Position numbers and translations under genes: made by a program. Under the pieces are notes generated by a model, which had not been told where the DNA came from, ran no database searches, and saw nothing but the letters and a program-made list of their open reading frames with translations. Shown in pieces: positions 15,418 through 24,647 of a DNA stretch of 64,000 bases; the first letter of the stretch is position 1, and each line of letters starts with the position of its first letter. Origin of the DNA: Pontiellaceae bacterium B12219 (GTDB lineage: Bacteria > Verrucomicrobiota > Kiritimatiellia > Kiritimatiellales > Pontiellaceae); the NCBI GenBank assembly GCA_029432795.1, contig JARNMJ010000009.1, positions 1 through 64,000 on the forward strand. The letters run 5' to 3'.

Positions 15418-16938
15418 ATGCCGCGCCGTCCAATGGTTGGAATCGCATTAGCTGTTTCAGCCGGTATGCTTTTTGCGTCATTGCAGCTCATTCCTCCAAC
15501 GCTGTTGTTTTTCATGGCCGCATTTTGTCTGCTGTTGGCCTTTGCACTGAATCATTTTGTTTGTTCGTCCTATCTGGTCTATTCCACCGTTGCGCTGACT
15601 GCGGCCTGTCGTTTCTGGATTGCATTACCTGATATTGCAGTGGATTCCATTAACCGGATGCCGTTGACTGATCATCAACGGGTCAACCTGATCGGGAGAG
15701 TAAACGGTTTTCCTCGATTTTATGCACACGTTTCGAGAGATACTGGTTTGCTGATTTGTCCCCTGAATCTGAAATCCATCGGGACTTCCAATGATTGGAA
15801 ACGCGTACGTGGTGCAGTGGATCTGAAGATTCATGCAGCATCGCCGGATCTGGTACTGAAACCAGGCGATACACTGCAGCTGACCGGAACGCTTGAGCGG
15901 AATCGGTTTCCCGGAAGAAATATGTTTTCTGTGAATCTGAGGGAGAGGGACCTTCAAATAACACCGCCGAAAATTACATGGTCACCCATCGTATGGGGCA
16001 GAGCCTGGCGCGATTCTGTTGCTCCGCGACTGGGAAAAGGGTTGGATGGCCTTCCGGTGCAGGAGACTGTGCTGAAAGCTTTGGTGCTTGGATATCGCAA
16101 AGAAATGCCGCCGGAAATTACGGACGTATTCAGGAGAACGGGTTCGCTGCATATTTTTGCCATCTCCGGACTGCACGTCGGTATTGTCGGGATTCTGCTG
16201 ATCGTTGTGCTTAAAACGCTGGGCATTCCCCGGGATAAGTTCGGGGTTTTCCTGATTCCGCTTTTAGGGTTTTATGTCGTTTCAACGGGAATGAAATCAT
16301 CTGCCGTGAGGGCTCTGCTGATGGCGGCCGTTTTTATTCTGGCACCATTACTGCGTCGAAAACCGGATATACCAACTTCGGTATCGTTCGCAGCGATCCT
16401 GATTCTCTTTTTCCAGCCCCTGGAAATTCTGTCCGCGGGTTTCATTTTTTCATTCACCGTTGTGGCCTTTCTGGTGATGGCCTTTTCAGTGGTTCCCGAG
16501 CAATGGGTAAAAGGGCCGTGGATCCGGTCTTATTCGGTCTCACTTGTCATTACATCGGTCGCCGCCGGATTGGCATCCATTCCGTTGGCCGCCCTGTTTT
16601 TCGGAATCTTTTCGCCGATCGCCTTTGTTGGAAACCTGATTGTTGTTCCTTTAACCTTCTGCATTGTGCTGTGTGGATGGCTTTCCATTCTGTTGCCGAT
16701 TGCATCGGAAATATTCAACCATGCGGCGGTGGTATTTATTGATCTTCTGCTGGGAAGCGTTCAGGGCCTGGACCGTATTCCCGGTTCCTGCTGGGCCGTC
16801 GAACCTCCACCGCTATTGGCGGTTTTACTGTGGTACGTTTGTCTTACGGCCCTCCTGGTCGGCTGCACACAGGCCAGACAGCGGTGGATGGCCGCCGGAG
16901 GATTGGGGTGCGCAATGCTACTGGCGCTTCTTGGATAG
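15418..16938 (+). CDS. ComEC/Rec2-family DNA-uptake channel, short form
   Basis: A 506-residue polytopic membrane protein. The N-terminal soluble region (about 45-190) matches the DUF4131-like part, and the Competence domain carries the signature [21 protein letters not shown] near 237-257, followed by many hydrophobic helices. ComEC channels pass single-stranded DNA across the inner membrane during transformation. The C-terminal metallo-beta-lactamase-like nuclease domain of full-length ComEC (700-800 residues) is absent here, as in some short homologues. The start codon has no clear ribosome-binding site. The 3' end overlaps the convergent trhO gene by 21 bases. Palindrome copies lie at 15786 and 16411. 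Confidence 0.85.
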   Translation: MPRRPMVGIALAVSAGMLFASLQLIPPTLLFFMAAFCLLLAFALNHFVCSSYLVYSTVALTAACRFWIALPDIAVDSINRMPLTDHQRVNLIGRVNGFPRFYAHVSRDTGLLICPLNLKSIGTSNDWKRVRGAVDLKIHAASPDLVLKPGDTLQLTGTLERNRFPGRNMFSVNLRERDLQITPPKITWSPIVWGRAWRDSVAPRLGKGLDGLPVQETVLKALVLGYRKEMPPEITDVFRRTGSLHIFAISGLHVGIVGILLIVVLKTLGIPRDKFGVFLIPLLGFYVVSTGMKSSAVRALLMAAVFILAPLLRRKPDIPTSVSFAAILILFFQPLEILSAGFIFSFTVVAFLVMAFSVVPEQWVKGPWIRSYSVSLVITSVAAGLASIPLAALFFGIFSPIAFVGNLIVVPLTFCIVLCGWLSILLPIASEIFNHAAVVFIDLLLGSVQGLDRIPGSCWAVEPPPLLAVLLWYVCLTALLVGCTQARQRWMAAGGLGCAMLLALLG

Positions 16939-17907
16939 TGCCGCCGCCTCACGTTGCTTCTTTTTTTCCTGGCGTCGTTTTTTGACCGTTTTCAGCACGG
17001 AACCGCCGATATGCTCTTCCCCGCGGGCGCGGGCGAGTTCCACCTGACGTTCACGCTCTGCGAAACGGGCTTTTCGTTCTTCGGAGTATTTCTCGTAGCA
17101 ATGGGGGCAGCTAACGCCTTTTTCATACCGTTCGCTCTGCTTATCCTCTTCCGTAATCGGCATACGGCAGGCATGGCATTGATCGTATTCACTTTTTTCA
17201 AGGTTATGTTTTACGGCGACCCGGTTATCGAAAACAAAACATTCGCCTTCCCACATCGATTCTTCCGCAGGAATTTCTTCCAGATATTTCAGAATGCCGC
17301 CTTTAAGGTGATAAACGTCATCAAAACCGAGTTCTTTCAGATAGGCTGTGGATTTTTCGCAACGGATTCCGCCCGTACAAAACATGGCTACTTTCCGATG
17401 TTTGGAAGGATCGAGATTTTTTTCCACATATTTCGGAAATTCGCGGAAGCTTTCCGTTCCGGGATTAACCGCATTTTTAAACGTGCCGATCTGAATTTCG
17501 TAATCATTACGCGTATCAATCAATACGGTTTCCGGATCACTGATCAGTTCGTTCCACTGTTTGGGGTCCACATAGGTTCCAACCGTTTGCAGCGGATCAA
17601 TGCCCTCAACGCCCAGCGTTACAATTTCTTTTTTTAACCGGACTTTAGTGCGGTAAAAGGGGTTGGTGTCGTCGAACGATTCTTTGTGGTCGAGCGTTGC
17701 CAGACGCGGGTCCGATTTCAGATAGGCCAGCATTTCATCAATGGCGGTCCGACTGCCCGCCACGGTTCCGTTAATCCCTTCGCCGGCCAACAGGAGCGTG
17801 CCGCGAATATCCCGTTCGGTCAGAAAGTCATATAAAGGCTGACGGATCGTTTTATAGTCCGGCAACGCAGTGAATTTATAGAGTGCACAAACAACAATAG
17901 GTTTCAT
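16918..17907 (-). CDS. trhO: tRNA uridine(34) hydroxylase TrhO (rhodanese family)
   Basis: A 329-residue member of the YceA/UPF0176 family, which hydroxylates U34 of certain tRNAs in an oxygen-dependent step toward 5-alkoxyuridine. An N-terminal ferredoxin-like domain (about 1-95) is followed by a rhodanese domain (about 120-220) with the active-site loop [15 protein letters not shown], then a C-terminal zinc-binding region with C-x2-C pairs (QCHACRMP and CPHCYEKY) and a charged tail. An oxygen-using enzyme is slightly unexpected beside an anaerobe-type hydrogenase; prephenate-dependent U34 modification by TrhP is the alternative pathway in other bacteria. Confidence 0.9.
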   Translation of the reverse strand: MKPIVVCALYKFTALPDYKTIRQPLYDFLTERDIRGTLLLAGEGINGTVAGSRTAIDEMLAYLKSDPRLATLDHKESFDDTNPFYRTKVRLKKEIVTLGVEGIDPLQTVGTYVDPKQWNELISDPETVLIDTRNDYEIQIGTFKNAVNPGTESFREFPKYVEKNLDPSKHRKVAMFCTGGIRCEKSTAYLKELGFDDVYHLKGGILKYLEEIPAEESMWEGECFVFDNRVAVKHNLEKSEYDQCHACRMPITEEDKQSERYEKGVSCPHCYEKYSEERKARFAERERQVELARARGEEHIGGSVLKTVKKRRQEKKKQREAAALSKKRQ

Positions 17908-17967
17908 GGCGGTGGTGTATATCTTTGCAGGAAAGTAATTTCAAATAACAATAGGATAAATTTTCGC

Positions 17968-18630
17968 CTATCCGTGGAAGAAGACCTCGCGGTGAATCCG
18001 GCTGAGTGCAACACCGTTTTGCTGCAGCCATTCCGACACCTCGTTCACCATGCTTTCGAGTCCGCAGCAGTAATAGTGCATATTTTCGTGTTGCGGAAGT
18101 TCCGGAAGCAGTTCGGTCAGCCGACCGTGATGATGCTCCGTCTTTTCGCGGGAAACAGCGAGCCGGATGGGGCAAAAGTTTCGAAGTTCGGAAAAACCGA
18201 TGGCATCTTCCTCCTGCCGAACGCCGTAAAGGCAGGCCGCCGGCGGGCGTTCAAAGGTATTCATATATGCGATAAACGGAGCAATACCGGTTCCGGTGGC
18301 CAGAAAAATGAACGGGGCTTCCCCGATGTCCTGCCCCGGACGAAACCAGCCAAAGGGCGGGGTGATGCGAAGAATATCGCCCGGTTTGCGGCTCATCAGC
18401 CAGGGCGAGACTTCGCCGCCGTCCATCATACGGATCACAAAACGAAGCTCATTTTCATTGGAGCCGGACGCAATGCTGTAAGGGCGCGATTTATCATGTT
18501 CGGTATAAATCGCCACGCAGTCGCCCGGAATAAATTCCATGCCGTTCCGTTCAACGGAGAGAATAAACAAGTCATTATTCACGCAGGAAACGGCGCGTAC
18601 GGGATGTTCGGAATAATCCAGATTAATCAT
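17968..18630 (-). CDS. Ferredoxin/flavodoxin--NADP reductase-like flavoprotein
   Basis: A 220-residue FAD/NAD(P)-binding oxidoreductase. The FAD-binding barrel includes SRPYSIAS (the RxYS motif, about residues 49-56) and the nucleotide domain starts with FLATGTGIAPFIAYM (about 110-124); the C-terminus reads YYCCGLESMVNEV followed by an aromatic-rich end (REVFFHG). It probably transfers electrons between NAD(P)H and a ferredoxin or similar carrier. It lies downstream of panE on the same strand, with a 58-base gap. Confidence 0.85.
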   Translation of the reverse strand: MINLDYSEHPVRAVSCVNNDLFILSVERNGMEFIPGDCVAIYTEHDKSRPYSIASGSNENELRFVIRMMDGGEVSPWLMSRKPGDILRITPPFGWFRPGQDIGEAPFIFLATGTGIAPFIAYMNTFERPPAACLYGVRQEEDAIGFSELRNFCPIRLAVSREKTEHHHGRLTELLPELPQHENMHYYCCGLESMVNEVSEWLQQNGVALSRIHREVFFHG

Positions 18631-18688
18631 TAAAACCTCTCAGAAAGCGGAAGGTTATCCCTTATTTTGGTCGCTAATGCAACTCTGT

Positions 18689-19624
18689 CTAAACAACGGG
18701 ATTCAGTGCGAGCAATTGTTCATAAAGTTTGCGGGTTTCCGGCATATCGATTCCGGCGGCTTCCGCAGCCCGTAGCGGGTTTCCGTAAATGGCCTCAATT
18801 TCCATCGGATTTCCCCGGTCGAAGTCGAGCTTCATACTGGGGGCATAGGGTTGCATCTTTTCAGTATCCGACATCATTTTATCAAGAAATTCGGGTTCAA
18901 TAGGGCGGCAGCAGGCGTTGGCCGCAGCGGCTGTTTCCTGCATTAAGGTTGCGCATAAGGAACGGGTTTCCGGATTTTTAATCAGCTGATCGGTCAATTC
19001 ATTGCGTACAACGGAAAGCCCGTTAAACGGAATATTCCAAACCAGTTTTTTCCAGCGCGCCCAAGCCAGATCTTCCACCGTCCGGATGGGAATACCCGCC
19101 GTTTCCATTTGTGCGGCAATTCGGTTGAGGCGCGGGGTAATTCCGCCGGCACTTCCATCGGCCCGGTATTCACCGAGCGTGATGAGACCGTAATCGAGAT
19201 GGTGAATATGCCCGGGCCCGATTTTATTGGAGCAGAGAAAGCAGAGGCCGCCGAGCACGCGCTCCGGCCCAACAATATCTGCAATTTCTTTTTCAATACC
19301 CAGGCCATTCTGCAGCGTAAGAACCACGCCATCCTCTTTAACAAGATGGGGCAGCATTTCTTTTAATACAGCGTTGGAGGTGGTTTTTAGCGTCACCAGA
19401 ACCACATCGCATCGGGGCATTTCCCGGGCATCTGAATAGGCCTGAACGGTGGGCAGCAAAAGAGTTTTACCGCCGGAATCAATGCGAAGCCCGTTCGTTC
19501 GTACGTGTTCAGCATCGCGATTAAGAAGAAAGTGAACATCAAAACCCGCTTGCTGGAGCAGGCCACCGTAGTAACCGCCCACCGCTCCGGTGCCGACAAT
19601 AGAAAACTGATTTTTATTCTGCAT
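18689..19624 (-). CDS. panE: 2-dehydropantoate 2-reductase PanE/ApbA
   Basis: A 311-residue NADPH-dependent ketopantoate reductase for pantothenate and hence CoA synthesis. The Rossmann motif VGTGAVGGYYGGLL lies at about residues 10-23 and ALTLQNGLGIEKEI-like VVLTLQNGLG near 103-112; the C-terminal domain has ARWKKLVWNIPFNGLSVV with the catalytic Lys, then NACCRPIEPEF and FDRGNPMEIEAIYG. No other pantothenate genes are near. The start is given by the family N-terminus. Confidence 0.92.
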   Translation of the reverse strand: MQNKNQFSIVGTGAVGGYYGGLLQQAGFDVHFLLNRDAEHVRTNGLRIDSGGKTLLLPTVQAYSDAREMPRCDVVLVTLKTTSNAVLKEMLPHLVKEDGVVLTLQNGLGIEKEIADIVGPERVLGGLCFLCSNKIGPGHIHHLDYGLITLGEYRADGSAGGITPRLNRIAAQMETAGIPIRTVEDLAWARWKKLVWNIPFNGLSVVRNELTDQLIKNPETRSLCATLMQETAAAANACCRPIEPEFLDKMMSDTEKMQPYAPSMKLDFDRGNPMEIEAIYGNPLRAAEAAGIDMPETRKLYEQLLALNPVV

Positions 19625-19651
19625 GCCTTAAGAATGCACAACTCGCGCGGA

Positions 19652-19690
19652 TGAAAAAACAAAAAAACCGGCTCCTCCCGGATGCCGGCT
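19652..19690 (-). terminator. Rho-independent terminator of the ribbon-helix-helix gene
   Basis: On the minus strand, CCGGC and GCCGG arms (with inner TCC/GGA pairs) are followed by a T-rich tract. It lies 28 bases beyond the small gene and separates it from panE. Confidence 0.8.
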
Positions 19691-19716
19691 TCTCATTTCA
19701 ACATGTAGTGAATATC

Positions 19717-19896
19717 TCAGGACTCCTGCAACTTCAGTTTCTGTCCTGTGCGAATCCATTCGCCCAGAATGATTTTGCAGTATGCTCCTGTTGATATTTG
19801 CATCGAAGCCGCTCGACGTTCGAGCTCCTTGGCCATCTCCATTTTCATGTTTATGCCAATTGTCTTCGTACCTTTTCCTGCCGGATTGGTAGCCAT
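19717..19896 (-). CDS. Ribbon-helix-helix DNA-binding protein, 59 residues
   Basis: Minus-strand frame with a very strong AGGAGGT seven bases before the ATG. The N-terminal strand TKTIGINMKMEMAKEL and the following helices (ELERRAASMQISTGAYCKIILGEWI) fit the Arc/MetJ/CopG fold, in which the strand reads DNA. Such small proteins are often antitoxins or plasmid-copy regulators, but no toxin-like gene is adjacent. It has its own terminator and an AT-rich upstream region with overlapping inverted repeats, consistent with autoregulation (inference). Confidence 0.75.
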   Translation of the reverse strand: MATNPAGKGTKTIGINMKMEMAKELERRAASMQISTGAYCKIILGEWIRTGQKLKLQES

Positions 19897-20084
19897 ATGC
19901 CTACCTCCTTTCGCTGTTGATGAGTATTAATTTTGTTTTGAGTATTTGCAATAAGAGTTTTTGATTAATTAAAAAATATATTCATTAATTCGATCGATTA
20001 ACTCTTTCGGGACCTATGACAGGTTTTCCGGCGACGCGTTGAATTCTTTTGCAAAAATTTAACGAGAAAGGAGGTTTTTAGGGG
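19897..20084. promoter_or_regulatory. AT-rich promoter region of the ribbon-helix-helix gene
   Basis: Very AT-rich, with dyad-like segments around ATTAATTCGATCGATTAA near 19985-20001 that could be operator sites. An AAGGAGG at 20068-20074 on the plus strand has no start codon at a useful distance. Confidence 0.35.
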
Positions 20085-20897
20085 TTATTTCGTTTTGCGA
20101 CGCTGACGAACGGCTTCATAAAGCAGAATCGCTGCAGCGGTGGAGACATTGAGCGAATCATTTTTTCCAAGCATGGGAATGCCGACTTTTCGATTTGCCG
20201 CCACTTTCCAGGCTTCGGAAAGTCCTTCATCTTCGGCCCCGACCACAATGGCGGTTCCGCCGCGCATATCCACATCGGTATATTCTTCCGTTGCACCGGG
20301 CACCGCCGCAAGCGACTGAATGCCGCGTTTTTCCAACCATTGGAACATTTCTTTCGTAGTGGCTTCGGCCACGGGCATAAAGAAAATGGTGCCGATACTG
20401 GCGCGGATTACGTTGGGATTATTCAGATCAGTTTTGTGGTCGCAGGCAATCACGGCATCCACTCCGGTGGCATCGGCTGTTCGCAAAATCGTTCCCAGAT
20501 TACCCGGTTTTTCCAAATCCTCGGCAATCAGCAATAACGGATTTTCCGGTAATTGAAGTTCCTCAAGTTTTTTGCCGACCAGCGGCGAAAGAGCCATCAG
20601 CCCGTCCGGGGTGTCCCGATACGACATTTTACGGAATGCCGTTTCCGAACATTGGAAAACCGGAGTGCCGGACTGCTGCATGTTTTTCACGAGAGTTTGT
20701 GTATCCGGGTCAAGATAGAGTTCCGGGCAGAAATAGAGTTCAATAAAGGGCCAGCCACTGTCGAACGCCCGCCCGATTTCGCGGAACCCTTCCACCAGCG
20801 TCTGTTTCAATTCAGTTCGTACTTTGCTTTTGCGCAGTTTAACGGCGGTTTTCACGCGCGGGTTCTGAGCACTTTCAATTATCCGTGTATTTTCCAT
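20085..20897 (-). CDS. SpoU/TrmH-family RNA 2'-O-methyltransferase
   Basis: A 270-residue RNA ribose methyltransferase. The N-terminal substrate-binding domain (about 1-105) begins SAQNPRVKTAVKLRKSKVR; the SPOUT trefoil-knot domain shows the three family motifs: ENPGNLGTILRTADATG-like KPGNLGTILRTADATG, AIVVGAEDEGLS and IPMLGKNDSLNVSTAAAILLYEA. The target may be rRNA (RlmB-like) or tRNA. The start overlaps the murC stop by 19 bases, so the two are probably co-transcribed and translationally coupled. Confidence 0.88.
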   Translation of the reverse strand: MENTRIIESAQNPRVKTAVKLRKSKVRTELKQTLVEGFREIGRAFDSGWPFIELYFCPELYLDPDTQTLVKNMQQSGTPVFQCSETAFRKMSYRDTPDGLMALSPLVGKKLEELQLPENPLLLIAEDLEKPGNLGTILRTADATGVDAVIACDHKTDLNNPNVIRASIGTIFFMPVAEATTKEMFQWLEKRGIQSLAAVPGATEEYTDVDMRGGTAIVVGAEDEGLSEAWKVAANRKVGIPMLGKNDSLNVSTAAAILLYEAVRQRRKTK

Positions 20898-22126
20898 TCT
20901 TCAACCAATTGTCGGGAAAAAAGAGGGAGCTCGGGATCGCGTGCGCCCATTCCAAGAATGGCATCGCCCGATGCGGCAACGGCACGAAGCTCCGTTTTTA
21001 ATGCGGTGTAATCTGGCACAAGGCGAGCGGGGACTCCAGCGGAATTCAGGCGCGCCACCAATTCATCTGACGACACGTTTCGTGTGGTTGTTCCGCCGGC
21101 ATAATAGACCGGGAGAATAAAAATTGATCCGCCGGCGGTTTTCCAATGGTTGGAAAAAACGGATGTGAAATCTTCCAGCCCCTGGAAAAGCGGGGCGAAC
21201 CCGTGCGGCCGCCAGAAGGCGTGGACTGTATTGAATTTGTCGGCAACGGCATTGAGCGATGCGGCGATTTTGGCTGGGTTGTGCGCGTAATCGTCGATGA
21301 CGGTGATGTTGTTTGCGGTTCCGGTAATTTCCAGGCGGCGTTCAATGCCGTTAAACCGGGCAATGGCGGCTTTCACTTCTTCCGGATCAAACCCGAGTTC
21401 GCAACAGAGGGCCAGCGCGCAGCGCGCGTTTTCTTCGTTGTGTTTTCCAAGCATTGGAACCGGCAGTTTCCGGGGGGGCAGTTGATCCCCGCGGATGGTA
21501 AGGCCGCTGGTCTGTTTTTCGAACTGATCGAACATGGCGTGGAGTTCATCGAGCTCAAAATGGTCTTTGGAAATATTGGTGATGATCGAGTGGGTCGGGT
21601 TGAAGGTGAGAAAGGAGCGATCGGATTCGTCGGCTTCGATGATCCAAAGGTTGGAACGGCCTTTACGGATGTTTCCAAGCGCGTGTCCTTTTTTCCAGTT
21701 GAGCACCGCTGCGCCGTTGTACACCGAGGGATCGTTGCCCAGGCATTGGAAAATCCAGCCGAGCAAACCGGTTGTAGTTGTTTTTCCGGCGGTGCCGGCG
21801 ACGGCAATGAGTTCGTCATTCCCGATCAATTGTTTCAGGAATTCGGAGCGGTGGAGCAGGGGGATGCCCAGGGCTTTGGATTGTTGAAGATCCGGATTGT
21901 CGGATTCAATGGCAGTACTGAAAGCAACCTGTTGTGTGGTTGTATCAAGTCCCGATCCGTCCTGATTGAAAATGGAAATGCCGAGGTTTTCCAAGCCCTG
22001 GAAAACTTCGGCATCGGGCGTATAAGCCCGGTCTGAGCCGGTGACGGTGTAGCCGGACAGAGCGGCCAGCTGAGCGAGGCCGTTCATTCCAACCCCGCCG
22101 ATTCCAATAAAGTGAACGCTCCGCAT
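20879..22126 (-). CDS. murC: UDP-N-acetylmuramate--L-alanine ligase (MurC, Mpl possible)
   Basis: Cytoplasmic Mur ligase of about 415 residues. The N-terminus HFIGIGGVGMNGLAQL is the UDP-binding Rossmann motif, the P-loop is GTAGKTTTT (Ala where most MurC have His), EADESDRSF follows, then the GIERRLE segment and DDYAHNPAKI, where MurC usually has GHHP. These differences and the shorter length leave Mpl as an alternative. I chose the ATG at 22126, directly before the Rossmann strand and 10 bases after the secretin stop; an ATG at 22165 overlaps the secretin end. Four dispersed palindromes lie in this gene. Confidence 0.8.
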   Translation of the reverse strand: MRSVHFIGIGGVGMNGLAQLAALSGYTVTGSDRAYTPDAEVFQGLENLGISIFNQDGSGLDTTTQQVAFSTAIESDNPDLQQSKALGIPLLHRSEFLKQLIGNDELIAVAGTAGKTTTTGLLGWIFQCLGNDPSVYNGAAVLNWKKGHALGNIRKGRSNLWIIEADESDRSFLTFNPTHSIITNISKDHFELDELHAMFDQFEKQTSGLTIRGDQLPPRKLPVPMLGKHNEENARCALALCCELGFDPEEVKAAIARFNGIERRLEITGTANNITVIDDYAHNPAKIAASLNAVADKFNTVHAFWRPHGFAPLFQGLEDFTSVFSNHWKTAGGSIFILPVYYAGGTTTRNVSSDELVARLNSAGVPARLVPDYTALKTELRAVAASGDAILGMGARDPELPLFSRQLVEEWKIHG

Positions 22127-22136
22127 GAATCGAACG

Positions 22137-24521
22137 CTAGTTGATGGACGTTGTGTCCAAATCATTCAGCATTTTCAGCATTTCATCCATTTCATGTGGA
22201 GTCTGATCGGTTTCTTGCAGATTTGCTGCCGGTCCTATGGCAGGCCCGCCGTCGAAATCGGCATCCTCTGCCGGATCAGGAATATCGCGCAGTTTACTTT
22301 CGGACCAGCTTCCATTCCAGCTTTCCTGTCGCAGGTTGGTACCGCGATACAGGCGCTCGGTTTCCGATTTTAACTGATGCAGATCGGTCATAACATAGGG
22401 GGTCATAAGAACAACCAGCTCGCGTTGCACCTCACTCTCACTAACGGAACTGAAGAGATAGCGTCCGATAAAGGGGATATCGCCGAGTAACGGAATTTTC
22501 GTGATGCTGTCCGATTTTTCGGTTTGCACCAGTCCGCCGAGAGCAACCGTTCCGCCGTCGGGAACTGCAATGGAGGCTTCGAATTCGCGGTTAAGAATGA
22601 TCGGAACTTCATTGCCGTCAATGGTGACGTTTCCGCCAATCTGGTCGGCCTTCTGCACGACTTCCATTACCACAAAACGTTGCGGATTAATGCGGGGCGT
22701 AACGGTCAGCTGAATGCCGATATCCTTGTATTCATAGTTTGAACGCAAGGATCCGCCTGTACTTGAAAAGGAATCGGTGGAGGTGACAACCGGACGCTGT
22801 TCGCCGATGCTGAGAATGGCTTCGGTGTTATCGGTTGTCATAATGACCGGAGTGGAAAGCAGTTTGACGTCGTTATCGGTTGCGGCCAGATTAATGGCCA
22901 CTTCGGTATTTATTCCGCTTACATTCTGATAATAGGTGAGTGCGCCGGCTGCGACGGTTCCAAGCCCGTTCGTTGATCCGATGAGACTCTGCCCATCCCA
23001 TCCCCCAATCTTGGTGTTGTCAGTTGCTCTGTAGAGCCAATCCATCCCGTGGCGTAACGATTCGGTGAGGCCGATTTCAAAGATCGCGGCTTCAATCACA
23101 ACCTGTTCGAGCATGACGTCGAGGGTTTTAATGACTTCTTTAATGGCGGCAATATCACCTTTACTGCCCATCAGCAGAATGGAGTTTGAGCGTTCGTCGG
23201 CGAGAATTTTGGTGTCTTCGGAGAGACGGTTCAGGTTTTCAATGGCGGGTGCACCTGAGGGGACCGCGTTAGGAGTCACACTGGCACCGCCACCGGGAGC
23301 ATTCGAGGTTCTGCCCGATGAGGTGGAAGAGCGGGATGTGGATCCGCCTGCGCTCGAGGAGCCTGAACGGGAGCCGCTGCTGGCCACGCCGATTAAATCA
23401 TTCAGTGTTCCGGATAGGTCCAGTGCGTCGGCATATTCAAGATTAATGACTTCGAAGGTGGTTGCCGGTTCCACAATGATGTCGAGTACTTTGATGATTT
23501 CATCAAAGAAGACGAAGTTTTCTTCCTGTGAGAAAATCAGAATAATATTGGTCCGTTCATCGGCAAGCACTTTCACTGTGCCGTGGATAATGGTGGTGGC
23601 GGCCCCTTCGGTTTGCGAGATCGCCGCCTGAGAAGGAGTTTGGGGGGAACTCGCACGAATGACGCCGGGCGGGGTGCGGGCATAGCGGTTTCCAACCACA
23701 GTCGGGGCGGTTTCGGTATCCTGGGCGGCATCAATGATTTCTTTCAGTTTGGTGGCAATTTCCTGCGCATCGGCATGCTGAATCTGGTAGATACGGGATT
23801 CGATACCGGCCGTCGCCTGGTCAATGAAATCAATGATTTCCAGCGCACGTTTCACATTGGCTTCGGTGTCTGTAATCATCAGGCTGTTGCTGCGCTGAAG
23901 TCCCATGATTTTTCCATACGAATGCATGACATGCTGTACCGCAGCCTGCACTTCGGGAATTTCGACATTGTTGAGCTGAACAATTTTGGTAACAAACTGG
24001 TCGCTGTTTGAGAGTTCGCCATCCACTCCGATTTCGATGGGGAGACCTTGTCCGGTGAGGTCGGCGGCGGTGGCCTGGATCACTTTAACGTATTTTTCAC
24101 CCATCGGAACGAGTGCAATATTGTTCATGGCCAGAATGGCTTCGACCACATTGATGCTTTCCTGTGTGGTCAGTTTATCAGCTTTCAGCGTGATCGTTGC
24201 AGTGACGGCATCGGTCTTGAGATAAATTTTATCCGTCCAGCGGCAGTATTCCTCCATGACCACTTCAAGCGGTGCACCTTCAAACGAGAAGGTTTGCAAC
24301 TGATTGAGCTGGGACGGAGCCGCTTTATTCACCGGAGGCGCGGCCGCACGTTCAACCGCAGGAGCGGCCGCTGTGGGGGCCGGTATTGAACGGGGGGCTG
24401 CTGAAGGAGCTGACGGTCCGCGGGAGGGGCGGGATGCGGGCGGTTGACCCTGTCCGAAAACGGGTGGTGAAGTCAGCGCAGCAGTTGATAGAGCCAGTAA
24501 AAAGAGATTTCTAAAGTTCAT
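22137..24521 (-). CDS. Secretin (GspD/PilQ family outer-membrane channel)
   Basis: A 794-residue exported protein with a signal peptide (about 1-23), a Pro/Ala-rich linker, several N-domains (about 70-440, including a Ser/Gly-rich insert near 375-400) and a C-terminal secretin barrel (about 520-755). Barrel hallmarks are VPDGGTVALGGLVQTE and IPLLGDIPFIGRYLF. Secretins form the outer-membrane pore of type II secretion or type IV pilus systems. No other secretion or pilus gene is adjacent; instead murC follows after 10 bases. An acidic C-terminal tail could bind a pilotin. Start confirmed by the signal peptide. Confidence 0.92.
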   Translation of the reverse strand: MNFRNLFLLALSTAALTSPPVFGQGQPPASRPSRGPSAPSAAPRSIPAPTAAAPAVERAAAPPVNKAAPSQLNQLQTFSFEGAPLEVVMEEYCRWTDKIYLKTDAVTATITLKADKLTTQESINVVEAILAMNNIALVPMGEKYVKVIQATAADLTGQGLPIEIGVDGELSNSDQFVTKIVQLNNVEIPEVQAAVQHVMHSYGKIMGLQRSNSLMITDTEANVKRALEIIDFIDQATAGIESRIYQIQHADAQEIATKLKEIIDAAQDTETAPTVVGNRYARTPPGVIRASSPQTPSQAAISQTEGAATTIIHGTVKVLADERTNIILIFSQEENFVFFDEIIKVLDIIVEPATTFEVINLEYADALDLSGTLNDLIGVASSGSRSGSSSAGGSTSRSSTSSGRTSNAPGGGASVTPNAVPSGAPAIENLNRLSEDTKILADERSNSILLMGSKGDIAAIKEVIKTLDVMLEQVVIEAAIFEIGLTESLRHGMDWLYRATDNTKIGGWDGQSLIGSTNGLGTVAAGALTYYQNVSGINTEVAINLAATDNDVKLLSTPVIMTTDNTEAILSIGEQRPVVTSTDSFSSTGGSLRSNYEYKDIGIQLTVTPRINPQRFVVMEVVQKADQIGGNVTIDGNEVPIILNREFEASIAVPDGGTVALGGLVQTEKSDSITKIPLLGDIPFIGRYLFSSVSESEVQRELVVLMTPYVMTDLHQLKSETERLYRGTNLRQESWNGSWSESKLRDIPDPAEDADFDGGPAIGPAANLQETDQTPHEMDEMLKMLNDLDTTSIN

Positions 24522-24596
24522 AGGTGCAATATAACCCTGTAGTTGTCGATTTATTGCAGTCTAGTTGCCTTAATGAATAAAGCAAGGCACGGACAC

Positions 24597-24628
24597 AAAA
24601 AAACCGCACCTCAAGCGGGTGCGGTTTT
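24597..24628 (-). terminator. Terminator of the hydrogenase operon
   Basis: Stem AACCGCACC-tcaagcg-GGTGCGGTT with a T-run of about six on the minus strand, 20 bases past the hydA stop. On the plus strand it also ends in TTTT, but no plus-strand gene enters it. Confidence 0.85.
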
Positions 24629-24647
24629 CAGACCCTGGAAGGGGCAG

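Noticed and set aside
20065-20080. Strong AAGGAGG on the plus strand near 20.07 kb as a gene start
   Set aside because: No start codon with an open frame follows; the region downstream is the 3' end of the SpoU methyltransferase on the other strand.
21146-22036. A 296-residue plus-strand frame opposite murC
   Set aside because: Antisense to conserved Mur ligase motifs; no signal supports translation.
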